From: Dehalococcoidia bacterium
GTDB lineage: Bacteria; Chloroflexota; Dehalococcoidia; Lucifugimonadales; JAGWBF01
Reading direction: 5' to 3'
Length of the DNA stretch: 6,846 nucleotides
NCBI GenBank assembly: GCA_021296025.1
Contig: JAGWBF010000082.1
Location: 1-6,846 of the forward strand
This document shows positions 1-6,042 of this stretch, piece after piece. Under the pieces are notes generated by a model that was given only the letters and a program-made list of their open reading frames with translations, was not told the DNA's origin and made no database searches. Position 1 is the stretch's first letter, and each line of letters begins with the position of its first letter. Both the position numbers and the translations under genes were made by a program.

Positions 1-1396
1 TGAGGCCTTTGAGGACGGCTCCCGCGTCCTGTGCATCAGCGACGGCGTCCCCATAGGGTCGTCGGAGAACAGCCAGTTCGACGTTGCCTCCAGCCTGAAG
101 TCGGTGTCCAAGTGGTACGGGTACCTGGATGCTCCCCATCGCGTGCCTGAGTTCATGCGCCGCGCCTTCACCATGTTGCGAACGGGACATCCCGGTCCGG
201 TGGTCCTTGCCGTGCCCGATGCCGATGGGCTGTACGACGAAATGGCAGACCCGTACGTTCCCGTCAAAGGGTGGAGGTCGGTACCCGACCCCGCCGACAT
301 CTCGGCGGTGGCTGACCTGCTCATGAAGGCAAACGCCCCCCTGGTGTATGCCGGAGAAGGGGTGATTTACGCGGGCGCTGAGGCAGAGCTGAAGGACTTG
401 GTGGAGAAGCTGAACCTGCCTGTGGTGAGCACCCTGAAGGCCAAGGGGGCCTTCCCTGAGGACCATCCTCTTTACGTGGGGGTCCGGGGAGGCCAGGTGG
501 AGGAGTACCTGGCGAATTGCGACCTGCTATTTGCCGTCGGCTCCAGCTTATCCCCGGGGCGGTTCAGCCACGGCATTCCCAACGCGGCCTCTAAGACCAT
601 CATCCACTGCAATGTGGACGAGGTCCATATAAACAAGGTTTACTCCACAGCCCAGGCACTTATCGGTGATGCCCGCCTCTCCCTCCAGTCCCTGAACAGC
701 GAGCTGGCCAGCAGGGACCTGTCGAGCATCAAGACGCGCTCCGCAGTGGAGGCTGAGGTAAAGGCCGCCAGAGATGCCGGGCTGGCCCAATACGTCAGCG
801 CCATGGCTTCCGACGATAAGCCCCTCAATCCGTATAGGGTCTATGCGGGTCTCATGGATGTCCTGGACCCCGACAAGTCCTTCCTGACCCATGAATCGGG
901 CAACACCCGGGCCCAGCTGAGCACCGTATATCGCACCACAATGTCCCGGGGCTTTCTGGGCTGGGGGAACGTGTCCTCCCTGGGATTCAGCCTGCCGGCC
1001 ACCATTGCGGCTAAGATCAGCTTCCCGGAACGCCAGTGCGTGGCGGTCACCGGCGAGGCTGGCTTAGGGTACATGTTTGGCAACCTGGAGGTCCCCCTCC
1101 GGCAGAAGCTGGGCATCACGATAGCCCACATCAGCAACGGCGGCTTTGCCGGGTACGGACCGGGATTCTGGGGCGACGGCCACGACCCCTACACCCACAA
1201 GGTGATGGGGTACGATGAGATCGACATGTCCAGGGTCATCGGCGGGCTTGGTTATCACACCGAGCGGGTCACCGAGCCGTCGGAGATAACGCCGGCCTTG
1301 CAGCGTGCATTCGCGGCCAACGAGGAAGGCCAGCCATCCTACATAGAGTTTGTGTGCAGCCAGTACCCGGTTTACGGCAGGTGGGTGTCCAAATAG
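1..1396 (+). CDS. ThDP-dependent enzyme, acetolactate synthase / 2-oxo-acid decarboxylase type (5' partial)
   Basis: The reading frame is open from base 2 (base 1 ends the previous codon) to the TAG at 1394-1396, giving 464 residues with the N-terminus off the window. By hand alignment with the complete paralogue at 2667-4337, about 90 residues are missing, including the catalytic glutamate of the PYR domain. What remains is the end of the PYR domain (to about base 270, with a VSKW motif and a GHPGPVVLAV strand typical of the family), the central domain (about 296-700) and the ThDP-binding PP domain (about 821-1393). The family GDG-x(24-27)-N motif is present but altered to Gly-Glu-Ala (1052-1060), followed by Asn at 1136-1138. 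The family makes or breaks C-C bonds next to a 2-oxo group, using ThDP and Mg2+ in the cytoplasm; the substrate is unknown. A GTG at 104 is an internal valine, because homology to the family continues upstream of it. I am confident of the superfamily but not of the reaction. Confidence 0.9.
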   Translation, partial: EAFEDGSRVLCISDGVPIGSSENSQFDVASSLKSVSKWYGYLDAPHRVPEFMRRAFTMLRTGHPGPVVLAVPDADGLYDEMADPYVPVKGWRSVPDPADISAVADLLMKANAPLVYAGEGVIYAGAEAELKDLVEKLNLPVVSTLKAKGAFPEDHPLYVGVRGGQVEEYLANCDLLFAVGSSLSPGRFSHGIPNAASKTIIHCNVDEVHINKVYSTAQALIGDARLSLQSLNSELASRDLSSIKTRSAVEAEVKAARDAGLAQYVSAMASDDKPLNPYRVYAGLMDVLDPDKSFLTHESGNTRAQLSTVYRTTMSRGFLGWGNVSSLGFSLPATIAAKISFPERQCVAVTGEAGLGYMFGNLEVPLRQKLGITIAHISNGGFAGYGPGFWGDGHDPYTHKVMGYDEIDMSRVIGGLGYHTERVTEPSEITPALQRAFAANEEGQPSYIEFVCSQYPVYGRWVSK

Positions 1397-1413
1397 GCCC
1401 TCTCATAGCAGGT

Positions 1414-1442
1414 TTTCCGCTCAAAGGCGCCGGTGATATACT
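1414..1442 (+). promoter_or_regulatory. Candidate extended -10 promoter for the split decarboxylase genes
   Basis: The 110-base gap before the alpha-subunit gene contains TGATATACT at 1434-1442. This is an extended -10 (TGn) followed by TATACT, which matches TATAAT at five of six positions. Seventeen bases upstream, TTTCCG (1414-1419) is only a weak -35 match (three of six). Transcription would begin near 1449, leaving a leader of roughly 58 bases. This would let the two downstream genes be expressed independently of the gene at 1-1396. The call rests on motif matching only. Confidence 0.35.
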
Positions 1443-1492
1443 CCTGCTCCAAACTATCCAAGCATTCACGGCGGTAAATGTAGCATCGATTT

Positions 1493-1499
1493 AGGAAGG
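1493..1499 (+). promoter_or_regulatory. Ribosome-binding site of the PYR subunit gene
   Basis: AGGAAGG lies seven bases before the ATG at 1507. The spacing supports that start even though the first 15 or so residues (Ala/Pro/Thr-rich) precede the conserved domain. Confidence 0.7.
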
Positions 1500-1506
1500 T
1501 GTTCCC

Positions 1507-2049
1507 ATGACCACAGCCGATGCCCAGGGTGAGACCCCTGCCCCCGTTGCCACGTCGGTAAGCGCCAAAGTGCTGGCCGAGTGCATCGTGGACCTGGGAA
1601 TAACCCACATCATCACGGTGCCGGACACGGTCCAGAAGTCCTTTCTTGCTTACATGGAGCAGCAGGACAAGGTCAAGATCTTGACGGTGTGCACCGAAGA
1701 TGAGGCGATGGGGATCAACGCCGGTCTCTACGCCACGGGGCACCGTCCGATGATGGTCATCCAGAACAACGGGTTTTACGCCTCGGTAAACACTCTGAAG
1801 GCGCTGGCCTTCGATGCCCAGGTGCCCACATTCATGTTCGTGGGGCAGTTCGGCAGGGACCTGACCAAGGACTCCAACGACAACCGTCGGCGTGGCGTGC
1901 GCATGCTGGAGCCGACCATGCAGACCTGGGATGTGCCCTATTACAGGCTGGAAAACCCGGAAGACATCGGCGTGGTCGAGGAAGCGTACCGGAAGTGCCA
2001 GGAGATTGAGGGTCCGGTGGCGGTCATCATCGGGGCGCCGACCAGCTAG
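1507..2049 (+). CDS. ThDP-dependent decarboxylase alpha (PYR) subunit, ComD-like
   Basis: This 180-residue protein is a free-standing ThDP PYR domain, the half that activates the cofactor's aminopyrimidine ring. After a short low-complexity N-terminus, the domain begins near residue 18. The segment TEDEAMGINAG (63-73) aligns without gaps to the catalytic-Glu segment of the family (REEEG-type in sulfopyruvate decarboxylase alpha subunits), making Glu64 the likely catalytic residue. QNNGFYASVNTL (86-97) resembles the QNSG-x-x-NS-x-N-x-L stretch of ComD. Length matches ComD proteins (about 170 residues). The PP-subunit gene follows after 26 bases on the same strand, so the two should form one operon and an alpha/beta enzyme with active sites at the subunit interface. 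Known two-subunit or short relatives act on sulfopyruvate or phosphonopyruvate, decarboxylating a 2-oxo acid to an aldehyde. Which substrate applies here cannot be told, so no symbol is given. The long antisense reading frame over this gene is a shadow. Confidence 0.88.
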   Translation: MTTADAQGETPAPVATSVSAKVLAECIVDLGITHIITVPDTVQKSFLAYMEQQDKVKILTVCTEDEAMGINAGLYATGHRPMMVIQNNGFYASVNTLKALAFDAQVPTFMFVGQFGRDLTKDSNDNRRRGVRMLEPTMQTWDVPYYRLENPEDIGVVEEAYRKCQEIEGPVAVIIGAPTS

Positions 2050-2058
2050 CATTACCAT

Positions 2059-2064
2059 AGGAGG
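2059..2064 (+). promoter_or_regulatory. Ribosome-binding site of the PP subunit gene
   Basis: AGGAGG lies 11 bases before the ATG at 2076, in the 26-base gap after the alpha-subunit stop. The spacing is slightly long, but no other in-frame start lies between the two. Confidence 0.65.
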
Positions 2065-2075
2065 GCGGTTGCAGG

Positions 2076-2633
2076 ATGCAACGACAAGAAGCTATTGACG
2101 CACTATGCGAGTACAGAGGGGACTGCATTAGCGTAGCCACCATGCAGGCCGCCTCCCCGTGGAAGGACGCAGGCCAGTCCGCCCAGGACCATGTGGATGC
2201 TTCAGACTGCATGGGCAGCGCCGCCTCCCTAGGTTTGGGCCTCGCTATGGGAGCTCCCGACCGGAAGGTGATGGTGCTGGATGGAGATGGAAGCCTGCTG
2301 ATGCAGCTCGGATCATTGGTCACCATCGCATCCCTGGGGCCGTCCAACTACTACCATTTCATCTTCTACAACGGCCTGTACCAGAGCTCGGGCAACCAGA
2401 CCATTCCTGGCCACGGTATTACCGACTTCTGCAAAGTGGCGCTGGCATCCGGGTACAAGAAGGCGTGGAAGGTGTCCAGCAAGGGTGAGTTTCTGGAAGC
2501 TCTGCCGGAGATCATGAACTCCGAGGGGCCCGTGCTTATCGAGATAGAGATCGAGCGGGAGGACGGGCCGACCAGGTTCCCCGGCGTACCCGTCGCCCCC
2601 CAGATCAAGGCTCTCCGCGAGCAGTTTACATAA
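2076..2633 (+). CDS. ThDP-dependent decarboxylase beta (PP) subunit, ComE-like
   Basis: This 185-residue protein is a free-standing PP domain, which binds the diphosphate of ThDP through Mg2+. GDGS at 70-73 and Asn99 form the GDG-x26-N motif, with Asp71 and Asn99 as predicted metal ligands. The C-terminal strand GPVLIEIEI (151-159) closes the domain. Length matches sulfopyruvate decarboxylase beta (ComE, about 188 residues). It pairs with the PYR subunit gene directly upstream, and together they lack the central domain of full-length family members, as in ComD/ComE. An N-terminal block, YRGD (13-16) through TM (22-23) to WK (29-30), is also present in the second PP subunit at 5401-5985. By hand count the two share 59 identities over 159 ungapped positions (about 37%). 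The gene converges on the minus-strand gene ending at 2667, 33 bases away; no clear terminator hairpin is visible there. The substrate is unknown. Confidence 0.88.
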   Translation: MQRQEAIDALCEYRGDCISVATMQAASPWKDAGQSAQDHVDASDCMGSAASLGLGLAMGAPDRKVMVLDGDGSLLMQLGSLVTIASLGPSNYYHFIFYNGLYQSSGNQTIPGHGITDFCKVALASGYKKAWKVSSKGEFLEALPEIMNSEGPVLIEIEIEREDGPTRFPGVPVAPQIKALREQFT

Positions 2634-2666
2634 GCGTGCTCAACCCCGCGGCCACTGTTCCCAATT

Positions 2667-4337
2667 CTACATAGAGCCGTCGATGACGATGTCCAGCAGG
2701 GCTGGCTTGCCTGAAGCTACAGCGCGCTTTACGGCTGGCGCTATCTCCCCGGGATCGGTGATTCGCTCCCCGGTGACTCCCATGCTCCTAGCGGTGGCGG
2801 CCAGGTCGAAGGGCGTGGGAAACTCCGAGTACAGCAGGTTGCTGCCGGCGGGTTCGTCCTCCTTCAGAATGTCCTTCTGGTAAACGTTGTAGTTGGTCTT
2901 CAGGATGCGGTACATACCGTTATTGCAGATGACGAAAACGCAGGGAATGTTGTCGTTGGCTGCTGTCCACAGCCCCTGCACCGCCATCATGGCGCTGCCG
3001 TCGCCGATCACCCCGAATACCGGGCGGTCCGGATTGGCGCACTGAAGTCCCATGGTAGCGCCAATGCCGCCGCCGATGGAACCGCCCCTGACACCCAGGA
3101 TATCTCCCCTGTTGGCGCCCTGGAAGTAGTGACGCATGGCAGCCCTGTGGCTGATGGAGTCGTCCACGACCATGGCGTTGGGTGGCAGGGCGTTTGCAAC
3201 CTCGTACATCATTCTCGCCGGGTTCATAGGGGTGCTGTTCCACTTCCCGGCCACGGAGTCCTCGAAGGTGCGCCGGTTTGCAGCAGCTTCCTGAATTACC
3301 GCCGCCTTCCTAGCCTTGATCGTCTCTTCATGCTGTGAGGTGATCCCGCGCTTGACCGATCGGATAAGCTCCTGCAGCGCCAGGACGCAGTGGGCCACTA
3401 TGCCCACGTCGGTGGGCTCGGACCTGCCGACACTGCCGGGCACAGGGTCAATGTGAATGAGCTTCGTCGTTGGCTTAAGGACAACATCCCCCCAGTAGAA
3501 CAGCTCCTCGAAGGTGTCCATCCCGACAGTCAGCACCAGGTCCACATCCTCCAGTAGCTCGCGGTGGGCGGCGACCCTGAGGGAGTGGCTGCCCATATAT
3601 TGGGGATGGTTGGTTGGGAAGGAGACCTCGGCGCCCCGAGACTGGCGCACAGGCAGGCCTAGAAGCTCTGCCAGCTCCACCGCATCCTTGTTGGCCCCGT
3701 CATCGGAGACCCGGTCACCGACGATCATCAGCGGATTCCGGGCCGAGAGCAGGAGGGAAGCAGCTTCGTCAATGCCGTCAAGGTTGGGGCCATAGGCATC
3801 GTGCACCCTGCCCGAAGGGATGATGTTCATGTCAGCGGATGCTTCCAGGGCATTGGATGTGAAGCCCACGTACACTGGGCCCTTGGGGTGGCTGTTGGCC
3901 TCGTTAAAGGCCCTGCGCATGACGCTGGGAATCTGCTCCGCAAGGGACAATTCGATAGCCCACTTGGTCACGGGACGCACCATGGCAGCCAGGTCCGTCA
4001 GCCCCTCGGCCACCTTGCGGGCATCATAATTGCAAGAGGAAACTACCATGGGAGTCCCCGTGCGGTAGGCGTCCAGGATTAGGGTGATTCCGTTGGCGAG
4101 GCCGTTGTCCACGTGAAGGCTCACAAAGGATGCCCTTCCCTTGGCCCGGGCGTAGGCCTCACCCATGCCCATGGCGACGGCCTCCTGGAGGGCTAGGATG
4201 TACTTGAATTCGGGGTAGTCACCCAGCATATCGATCAGGGGACCTTCGCTGGTGCCGGGGTTGCCAAATATGTAGTCGACACCCTCAGCCTTGAGCATCT
4301 CCATGATAGCTCTTTTACCGGTCATCATTTCAGGCAT
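2667..4337 (-). CDS. Full-length ThDP-dependent decarboxylase, benzoylformate decarboxylase-like
   Basis: This complete 556-residue protein has PYR (about 1-170), central (about 185-325) and PP (about 370-556) domains. Its N-terminus resembles benzoylformate decarboxylase (BFDC, MdlC) closely: FGNPG at 24-28, ALQEA with catalytic Glu52, and His75 in SLHVDNG, the same 23-residue Glu-His spacing as Glu47/His70 of Pseudomonas putida BFDC. GDGS (445-448) and NN (472-473) form the metal and diphosphate site (Asp446, Asn473). Two other BFDC active-site residues differ: Ser26 aligns with Thr29, and His281 aligns with Leu280 in an ungapped stretch ending in LKP. Substrate and product may therefore not be those of mandelate metabolism, and a carboligase or another aryl/alkyl 2-oxo-acid decarboxylase is possible. 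The ATG at 4337 has only a weak upstream GGATGG; ATGs at codons 4 and 5 are alternatives. The gene lies 47 bases downstream of an SDR on the same strand, probably co-transcribed from the divergent region near 5240. Confidence 0.92.
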   Translation of the reverse strand: MPEMMTGKRAIMEMLKAEGVDYIFGNPGTSEGPLIDMLGDYPEFKYILALQEAVAMGMGEAYARAKGRASFVSLHVDNGLANGITLILDAYRTGTPMVVSSCNYDARKVAEGLTDLAAMVRPVTKWAIELSLAEQIPSVMRRAFNEANSHPKGPVYVGFTSNALEASADMNIIPSGRVHDAYGPNLDGIDEAASLLLSARNPLMIVGDRVSDDGANKDAVELAELLGLPVRQSRGAEVSFPTNHPQYMGSHSLRVAAHRELLEDVDLVLTVGMDTFEELFYWGDVVLKPTTKLIHIDPVPGSVGRSEPTDVGIVAHCVLALQELIRSVKRGITSQHEETIKARKAAVIQEAAANRRTFEDSVAGKWNSTPMNPARMMYEVANALPPNAMVVDDSISHRAAMRHYFQGANRGDILGVRGGSIGGGIGATMGLQCANPDRPVFGVIGDGSAMMAVQGLWTAANDNIPCVFVICNNGMYRILKTNYNVYQKDILKEDEPAGSNLLYSEFPTPFDLAATARSMGVTGERITDPGEIAPAVKRAVASGKPALLDIVIDGSM

Positions 4338-4384
4338 TGCGTATCCATCCGTCGAAGTTTTATTGGCGCTAACGCTGAGAGAAC

Positions 4385-5215
4385 CTAAAGCTCGATGCGC
4401 CTGAGCTTGTAAGCGTCCGACGACATTATCTCGGGTATCCGGGACGAGAAATTCTGGAAATCGTCCCTGGCGGCCAGGAAGCGGCCATTCAAGCCGTCGG
4501 ACTCATCGCTGGCAAGGTATACCGCCAGCTCCCCAACTCGTTCTATGGGGGTGCCCCCACCCTCGTTCACAGCCTTGGATCGCTCGTACCACCAGGTGTT
4601 GCCGACGGTCAGGGTTGATTCCTGGATCTCTTCCATCATGCGGGTGTGCACCCCACCAGGCGACATAACGTTGACCCGGACCTTCGTGCCTTCAAGCTCC
4701 ATGGCAAGGGTTTCCGTCAGGGTAACCAGGGCTGATTTGGACGCCTGGTAGGCGGACATGTGGGCTGTGCCAAAGGTGCCCACTCCCCCTCCGGACAGGC
4801 TGAGGATGCTGCCCCGGTCCTGGTTGAGCATGGTCGGCAAGACAGCCCGGCAGCACAGGTAAGCCCCGATAAGGTTCACCTGGATTGGCAGGACCCAGTC
4901 CGATATTTCGCTGTCGTGGAGGGGTCCTATCGGGCCCAGAACTCCGGCGTTGTTCACCAGGATGTCCAAGCTGTTGTAACGCTCCAAGGTATCCTTGACC
5001 ATCGCCTCTACCTGGGACGCATTAGAGACGTCCGTGGTGATCACCAGGGTTTCGGCGCCCAGCTCCCTGACCTGGCGTTCCGTCTCCTCCAGCTCGTCAC
5101 GGCTGCGGGCAGCAAGGGCAAGCTTGGCCCCCTCCCCGGCATAGGCCAAGGCGATAGCTCTGCCGATTCCGCGTCCGGCCCCCGTGATTATGGCTACCCT
5201 GTCTTGCAGTCGCAC
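4385..5215 (-). CDS. Short-chain dehydrogenase/reductase (SDR family)
   Basis: This 276-residue classical SDR has the Rossmann glycine motif TGAGRGIG (11-18), NNAG (88-91), the catalytic Ser141 / Tyr156 / Lys160 set (YQASK) and PGG (186-188). It catalyses NAD(P)-dependent alcohol/carbonyl interconversion. The second beta-strand ends in AARSRDE (36-41), a basic residue pattern usually associated with NADP(H), unlike the Asp seen in the other SDR of this locus. The gap between Ser141 and Tyr156 is two residues longer than usual. The C-terminus departs from the common form: the usual xVDGG ending is replaced by NGRFLAARDD (243-252) and a basic tail, giving about 25 residues beyond the typical 250. 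The GTG start at 5215-5213 is fixed by AGGAGG five bases upstream. The benzoylformate decarboxylase-like gene follows after 47 bases, so a role acting on its aldehyde product or on a hydroxy-acid precursor is plausible but inferred. Confidence 0.92.
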   Translation of the reverse strand: MRLQDRVAIITGAGRGIGRAIALAYAGEGAKLALAARSRDELEETERQVRELGAETLVITTDVSNASQVEAMVKDTLERYNSLDILVNNAGVLGPIGPLHDSEISDWVLPIQVNLIGAYLCCRAVLPTMLNQDRGSILSLSGGGVGTFGTAHMSAYQASKSALVTLTETLAMELEGTKVRVNVMSPGGVHTRMMEEIQESTLTVGNTWWYERSKAVNEGGGTPIERVGELAVYLASDESDGLNGRFLAARDDFQNFSSRIPEIMSSDAYKLRRIEL

Positions 5216-5220
5216 TGAAC

Positions 5221-5226
5221 CCTCCT
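5221..5226 (-). promoter_or_regulatory. Ribosome-binding site setting the GTG start of the minus-strand SDR
   Basis: CCTCCT on the plus strand reads AGGAGG on the minus strand, five bases before the GTG at 5215-5213. There is no nearby ATG consistent with the conserved SDR N-terminus, so the GTG is the start. Confidence 0.75.
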
Positions 5227-5236
5227 ATGCCGTCAG

Positions 5237-5265
5237 ATAATACCACTGTTTCTGCATCCGGACAC
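5237..5265 (-). promoter_or_regulatory. Candidate extended -10 promoter for the SDR / ThDP enzyme operon
   Basis: Read on the minus strand, TGGTATTAT (5245-5237) is an extended -10 with TATTAT, five of six to consensus. The -35 position (5265-5260, GTGTCC) matches at only three of six. The start of transcription would be near 5230, giving a very short leader that just includes the AGGAGG at 5226-5221. This is motif evidence only. Confidence 0.35.
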
Positions 5266-5270
5266 CACAG

Positions 5271-5308
5271 CTTCAGCCCAGCGACCTGGAGCGGGCCTCA
5301 TGCTGAAG
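5271..5308. repeat. Inverted repeat CTTCAGC / GCTGAAG in the divergent region
   Basis: CTTCAGC (5271-5277) and GCTGAAG (5302-5308) are perfect 7-base inverted copies separated by 24 bases. The right arm overlaps the adjacent GGGCCT/AGGCCC repeat, so the two hairpins would exclude each other if transcribed. It sits between the two candidate promoters and could be an operator, though 7-base arms can arise by chance. Confidence 0.3.
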
Positions 5309-5312
5309 GCCC
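5293..5312. repeat. Inverted repeat GGGCCT-N8-AGGCCC, possible operator
   Basis: This is a perfect 6-base inverted repeat with an 8-base spacer, a 20-base dyad centred in the divergent intergenic region. It lies upstream of the candidate plus-strand -35 (5329) and about 50 bases upstream of the minus-strand -10. There is no T-tract after either arm, so it is not a typical intrinsic terminator. A regulator-binding dyad is a reasonable reading but unproven. Confidence 0.35.
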
Positions 5313-5328
5313 TTGCTCACACCGCAGA

Positions 5329-5360
5329 TTGACCCCAAGCAACGCTTCCTGTGGTAAAGT
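5329..5360 (+). promoter_or_regulatory. Candidate promoter for the PP subunit / SDR genes
   Basis: TTGACC (5329-5334) is a good -35 match (five of six). TGGTAAAGT (5352-5360) is an extended -10 with TAAAGT, four of six. The 20-base spacer is longer than optimal, which an extended -10 can partly tolerate. A start near 5367 would give a leader of about 34 bases. Confidence 0.3.
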
Positions 5361-5385
5361 ATTTGGGTTCTAGAACAGGCCAAAC

Positions 5386-5391
5386 AGGAGG
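5386..5391 (+). promoter_or_regulatory. Ribosome-binding site choosing ATG 5401
   Basis: AGGAGG ends nine bases before the ATG at 5401 but only three bases before an in-frame TTG at 5395. The spacing selects the ATG, giving a 194-residue protein. Confidence 0.75.
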
Positions 5392-5400
5392 AAATTGCAC

Positions 5401-5985
5401 ATGATCAACCAGGTCGATTTGATGGGTGTCATAGAGAAATACCGGGGCGATGCCGTTATTGTGCCCACCATGAGGGCCACCGTTGGGTGGAAGGAAGTTT
5501 CCAACAACATCAAGCGGGATATCGGTATCAGTGGTGCTATGGGGAAGACCTCTTCCTTCGCCCTGGGCGTCTGCCTGAGCCAGCCCGACACCAAGGTCAT
5601 CGTGTTCGATGGCGACGGCAGCCTCATAATGAACATGGGGACCCTGGTCACCATCGCCAACAAAGCCCCAAGGAACATGTACCACTTCGTCATGGACAAC
5701 GGCATCTACGGGACCACCGGCGGGCAGCCGGTGCCCGGAAATGGTGTTACCAACTACGCGGGCTTGGCCAAGGAAGCAGGATACGCCAGCAGCTATGAAT
5801 TCGACGACTTGGAGGAGTTCTCCACCCAGGCGGCCCAGATATTCGAGCAGCCCGGGCCTGTCCTGGTAAGCATCAAGACTGTTCCCAACATCCGGTTAGC
5901 GGAGGAGCGCATCGCCACCCGCAGCGGCGCTGGGCGCAGCTTGAACGAGGCGGTCTCCGACCTGCGGAATGAGTTCGGAGCTTAG
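5401..5985 (+). CDS. Stand-alone ThDP-binding PP subunit, ComE-like paralogue without adjacent PYR partner
   Basis: This 194-residue protein carries only the diphosphate-binding PP half of a ThDP enzyme. GDGS (71-74) and Asn100 form GDG-x26-N, with Asp72 and Asn100 as predicted Mg2+ ligands. PGPVLVSIKT (151-160) is the closing strand, followed by a charged tail of about 34 residues. It aligns without gaps to the PP subunit at 2076-2633 over 159 positions, 59 of them identical, including the N-terminal YRGD...TM...WK block (14-31). It has no PYR domain and no PYR gene beside it: an SDR lies downstream and a divergent SDR upstream. It cannot complete an active site alone, because the catalytic Glu comes from the PYR partner. 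It may share the alpha subunit encoded at 1507-2049 or use one encoded elsewhere. The ORF ends in tandem stops, TAGTAA (5983-5988). The SDR at 6043 is probably co-transcribed. Confidence 0.87.
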   Translation: MINQVDLMGVIEKYRGDAVIVPTMRATVGWKEVSNNIKRDIGISGAMGKTSSFALGVCLSQPDTKVIVFDGDGSLIMNMGTLVTIANKAPRNMYHFVMDNGIYGTTGGQPVPGNGVTNYAGLAKEAGYASSYEFDDLEEFSTQAAQIFEQPGPVLVSIKTVPNIRLAEERIATRSGAGRSLNEAVSDLRNEFGA

Positions 5986-6031
5986 TAAGCTGGGCTGATA
6001 GGCAACACAGGCTCTGCACATCTCGATGACC

Positions 6032-6037
6032 AGGGGA
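6032..6037 (+). promoter_or_regulatory. Ribosome-binding site choosing the TTG start of the second SDR
   Basis: AGGGGA lies five bases before TTG 6043. This is the only start codon of the common set in frame between the upstream stop at 5986-5988 and the conserved SDR N-terminus. ATGs at 6026 and 6050 are out of frame. Confidence 0.6.
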
Positions 6038-6042
6038 ACACG

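Noticed and set aside
104..106. GTG at 104 as the true start of the first gene
   Set aside because: The frame stays open to base 2, and the upstream 34 codons align with the family's PYR domain, so the gene simply begins outside the window.
1..1396. Pseudogene status for the first gene because of the GEA motif
   Set aside because: The frame is uninterrupted and the other domain features are intact. The missing N-terminus is a window-edge effect.
1372..2058. 228-codon open frame on the minus strand
   Set aside because: It lies antisense to the clearly homologous PYR subunit gene, has no recognisable domain, and is rich in His/Arg/Gly as expected for a GC-rich shadow frame.
2634..2666. Bidirectional terminator in the convergent gap
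   Set aside because: The 33 bases contain the short palindrome CCGCGG but no stem-loop with a T-tract that I can defend.
4760..5218. 152-codon open frame on the plus strand
   Set aside because: It is antisense to the SDR, whose motifs are complete. No family features are visible and it crosses the SDR's start and ribosome-binding site.
5293..5312. Intrinsic terminator at the GGGCCT/AGGCCC dyad
   Set aside because: No T-run follows on either strand, and no gene ends here; it sits between divergent genes.
5395..5397. TTG at 5395 as start of the stand-alone PP subunit
   Set aside because: It is only three bases from AGGAGG, too close for initiation. ATG 5401 has proper spacing.
5317..5705. 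Two overlapping open frames of 111-122 codons on the minus strand
   Set aside because: Both lie antisense to the PP subunit and its upstream region, without recognisable motifs.
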